Shown here: one piece after another, positions 43,473 to 44,625 of the stretch
How the letters are laid out: each line of letters begins with the position of its first letter
Numbering within the stretch: position 1 is the stretch's first letter
Assembly (NCBI GenBank): GCA_964342805.1
Contig: CAYFHQ010000019.1
Location: forward strand, 1-44,625
DNA: 44,625 nt
Source of the DNA: CAYFHQ01 sp964342805
GTDB taxonomy: Bacteria > Bacillota > Clostridia > Peptostreptococcales > Acidaminobacteraceae
Direction of reading: 5' to 3'
Position numbers and translations under genes: made by a program
The notes under the pieces: generated by a model
Seen by the model: only the letters and a program-made list of their open reading frames with translations
Told to the model about the DNA's origin: nothing
Databases searched by the model: none

Positions 43473-44207
43473 CTACTTGGAAATATCCCGTGACAATATC
43501 GTTCGTATTAAAAATTTAGGAATGGACATCATCCGTACAATCCTGTGGGGCTCCCGCAGGAGTCTCCATAGCCATTCAAGACCCAGGTTGATAAATAGCT
43601 TTGGCGCACGCTTGACACTACCTGCCCAAACGTCCAGGGCACCGCCCACACCCATGGCTACCCGGGCGTTCAGCACCTTGCGATGTTTATAGATCCACTT
43701 CTCCTGACGTGGAGCACCCATGGCAACAAAGAGAATGTCCGCCTTGGTTTCATTGATCCGGTCGATCACCTTGAGTTCGTCTTCCGGTGCAAAGTAGCCG
43801 TCTTGGGTCCCCTTGACCTTGAGGTTGGGGTAAGCCTTGACCATTTTCTGGGCAGCCTTGTCAGCGATTCCAGGTTTGCCGCCCAACAGATAAATGGAAC
43901 TCCCTGTATTGTTACAGAACTTTAGAATGCGGTCCATCATTTCAATACCGGGTACCCGTTCATTTAGGCCCAGATTGTGCATTTTAGACGCATAGATGAG
44001 TCCAATACCATCAGGGATGACCAGGTCTGCGTCCACTAGGGCCCGCATGAGGTCCTCGTCCTCTTGGGCACACATGACAATTTCTGGATTGGGTGTGAAT
44101 AGCATGGCAAATTCATCTTCTTTAAAAAGAGAAACAAACTTGTTGTATGCACCCTCAGCACCTAGCTTATCGATGGGTACGCCCATAATCTTGACTACGC
44201 TGTCCAT
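43473..44207 (-). CDS. tagA: WecG/TagA/CpsF family glycosyltransferase
   Basis: 244 residues. Family pattern: FTPNPEIVMCAQEDEDLMRAL, then DLVIPDGIGLIYASK with the active-site Asp region, GSSIYLLGGKPGIADKAA and ILFVAMGAPRQEKWI. TagA-type enzymes add ManNAc to GlcNAc-PP-undecaprenol at the start of wall polymer linkage units, on the inner face of the membrane. It directly follows csaB, a pairing seen where secondary wall polymers are pyruvylated to bind SLH S-layer proteins. GGAG lies 5 nt before the ATG. Confidence 0.93.
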   Translation of the reverse strand: MDSVVKIMGVPIDKLGAEGAYNKFVSLFKEDEFAMLFTPNPEIVMCAQEDEDLMRALVDADLVIPDGIGLIYASKMHNLGLNERVPGIEMMDRILKFCNNTGSSIYLLGGKPGIADKAAQKMVKAYPNLKVKGTQDGYFAPEDELKVIDRINETKADILFVAMGAPRQEKWIYKHRKVLNARVAMGVGGALDVWAGSVKRAPKLFINLGLEWLWRLLREPHRIVRMMSIPKFLIRTILSRDISK

Positions 44208-44216
44208 GTAATCTCC

Positions 44217-44625
44217 TTACTGAAGCAATGACAGAAGTATTTCTGTATTGCGATTGAATAATTTTCGTAGGTGGTGTAACCGCTCTTGCAATTGCTTGAT
44301 CATGTCCTCTCGGGAGGCCAAGGTTAAGTCAACAGCTTCAAGGATTGAGTCCGGATCGAAATCTTGGATGTCACAGTGGGCAGACAAGCCCAAGGTCTCC
44401 AAGAAGTAGTCAATCTTTGGATCATAGGAAATTCCTATCAAGGGGACTTCCGCTGCTGCCGCAAAGATCAAGGAGTGCAAACGTACACCCACCAGTATGT
44501 CTACATTTTCAACAACACTGAGGATTTCCCTTGCTGAATAATCACCCAGCACAATCCCAGCCTTGCCTTCCATCCGCTTGAGGATTTCCACATCCTCTTT
44601 CTGATGAAAGGGAATCATCACGACA
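44217..44625 (-). CDS. csaB: CsaB-like polysaccharide pyruvyl transferase, 5' end outside the window
   Basis: Only the last 136 residues are in the window; the frame continues past base 44625, so the ATG at 44621 is internal. Seen: IPFHQKEDVEILKRM, VENVDILVGVRLHSLIFAAAAEVPLIGISYDPKI (shortened) and FLETLG, matching the C-terminal domain of CsaB, which puts ketal-pyruvate on wall polymers. The stop is 10 nt before the tagA start. Confident by family pattern and neighbour. Confidence 0.88.
   Translation of the reverse strand, partial: VVMIPFHQKEDVEILKRMEGKAGIVLGDYSAREILSVVENVDILVGVRLHSLIFAAAAEVPLIGISYDPKIDYFLETLGLSAHCDIQDFDPDSILEAVDLTLASREDMIKQLQERLHHLRKLFNRNTEILLSLLQ

Noticed and set aside
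44217..44621. CsaB as a complete 134-residue gene
   Set aside because: The frame remains open to the window edge and the translation begins in the middle of the conserved domain.
1..44625. CRISPR array, prophage or integrative element
   Set aside because: No regularly spaced repeats, integrase, phage structural genes or tRNA attachment site were seen.

Overview
The window looks like chromosome of an anaerobic, fermentative Clostridia-type Firmicute. The evidence is an NAD(P)-linked [FeFe]-hydrogenase operon, HPr kinase, T-box leaders, a split transketolase, a Lsa-type ABC-F protein, cyclic-di-GMP enzymes and a CsaB/TagA pair of the kind used for S-layer-anchoring wall polymers. Almost every gene is on the minus strand. 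No rRNA, tRNA, CRISPR array or prophage was seen.

Layout. 1-4073: hndABCD-type hydrogenase operon; hndD runs off the left edge. 4074-4791: long gap with a strong minus-strand promoter and a possible small RNA or leader. 4792-7606: uvrC-hprK. 7717-8397: unknown membrane protein. 8457-8652: a dispersed repeat lying in a terminator. 8640-10548: AT-richer RloA/RloB-like (AbiL-type) putative defence pair with its own promoter. 10705-15517: uvrB-uvrA behind a consensus promoter and a LexA box. 15687-20884: ftsE-ftsX, an EnvC/PcsB-like M23 protein, a CtpA protease and an AI-2E-family permease. 21035-27661: 5-formyl-THF cyclo-ligase, Lsa-like ABC-F protein, Lon-like protease, GNAT acetyltransferase and a lipoprotein. 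27745-31912: four-PAS GGDEF/EAL protein and an S1-type protein. 32033-37184: an ilv operon (small AHAS subunit, ilvC, ilvD, ilvB) behind two tandem T-boxes. 37441-38535: HD-GYP protein. 38909-40211: broken uracil permease. 40439-43138: split transketolase and a YitT protein. 43239-43451: second copy of the dispersed repeat. 43473-44625: TagA-like glycosyltransferase and partial CsaB.

Functional links. HndA-D would couple H2 turnover to pyridine nucleotides. The two T-boxes appear to read different tRNAs (Ile AUC, then Val GUA), matching the products of the ilv operon, but the first has no U-tract after its hairpin. UvrA, UvrB and UvrC lie on one strand in the order B-A-C, with the RloAB-like pair and one repeat copy lying between uvrA and uvrC. 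FtsEX, the M23 protein and CtpA form a septal peptidoglycan-remodelling group.

Most unusual element: two copies of a 153-nt core, about 89% identical by hand count, one at 8.5 kb (+) and one at 43.3 kb (-). Each is bracketed by a hairpin palindrome that is repeated on both sides of the same copy but is unrelated between copies. In both cases the palindrome resembles a local transcription terminator. This suggests a small non-coding mobile element that enters terminator hairpins and leaves a duplicated hairpin. Core substitutions are concentrated in a hairpin loop while its stem is kept, which points to a structured nucleic acid and not a protein.
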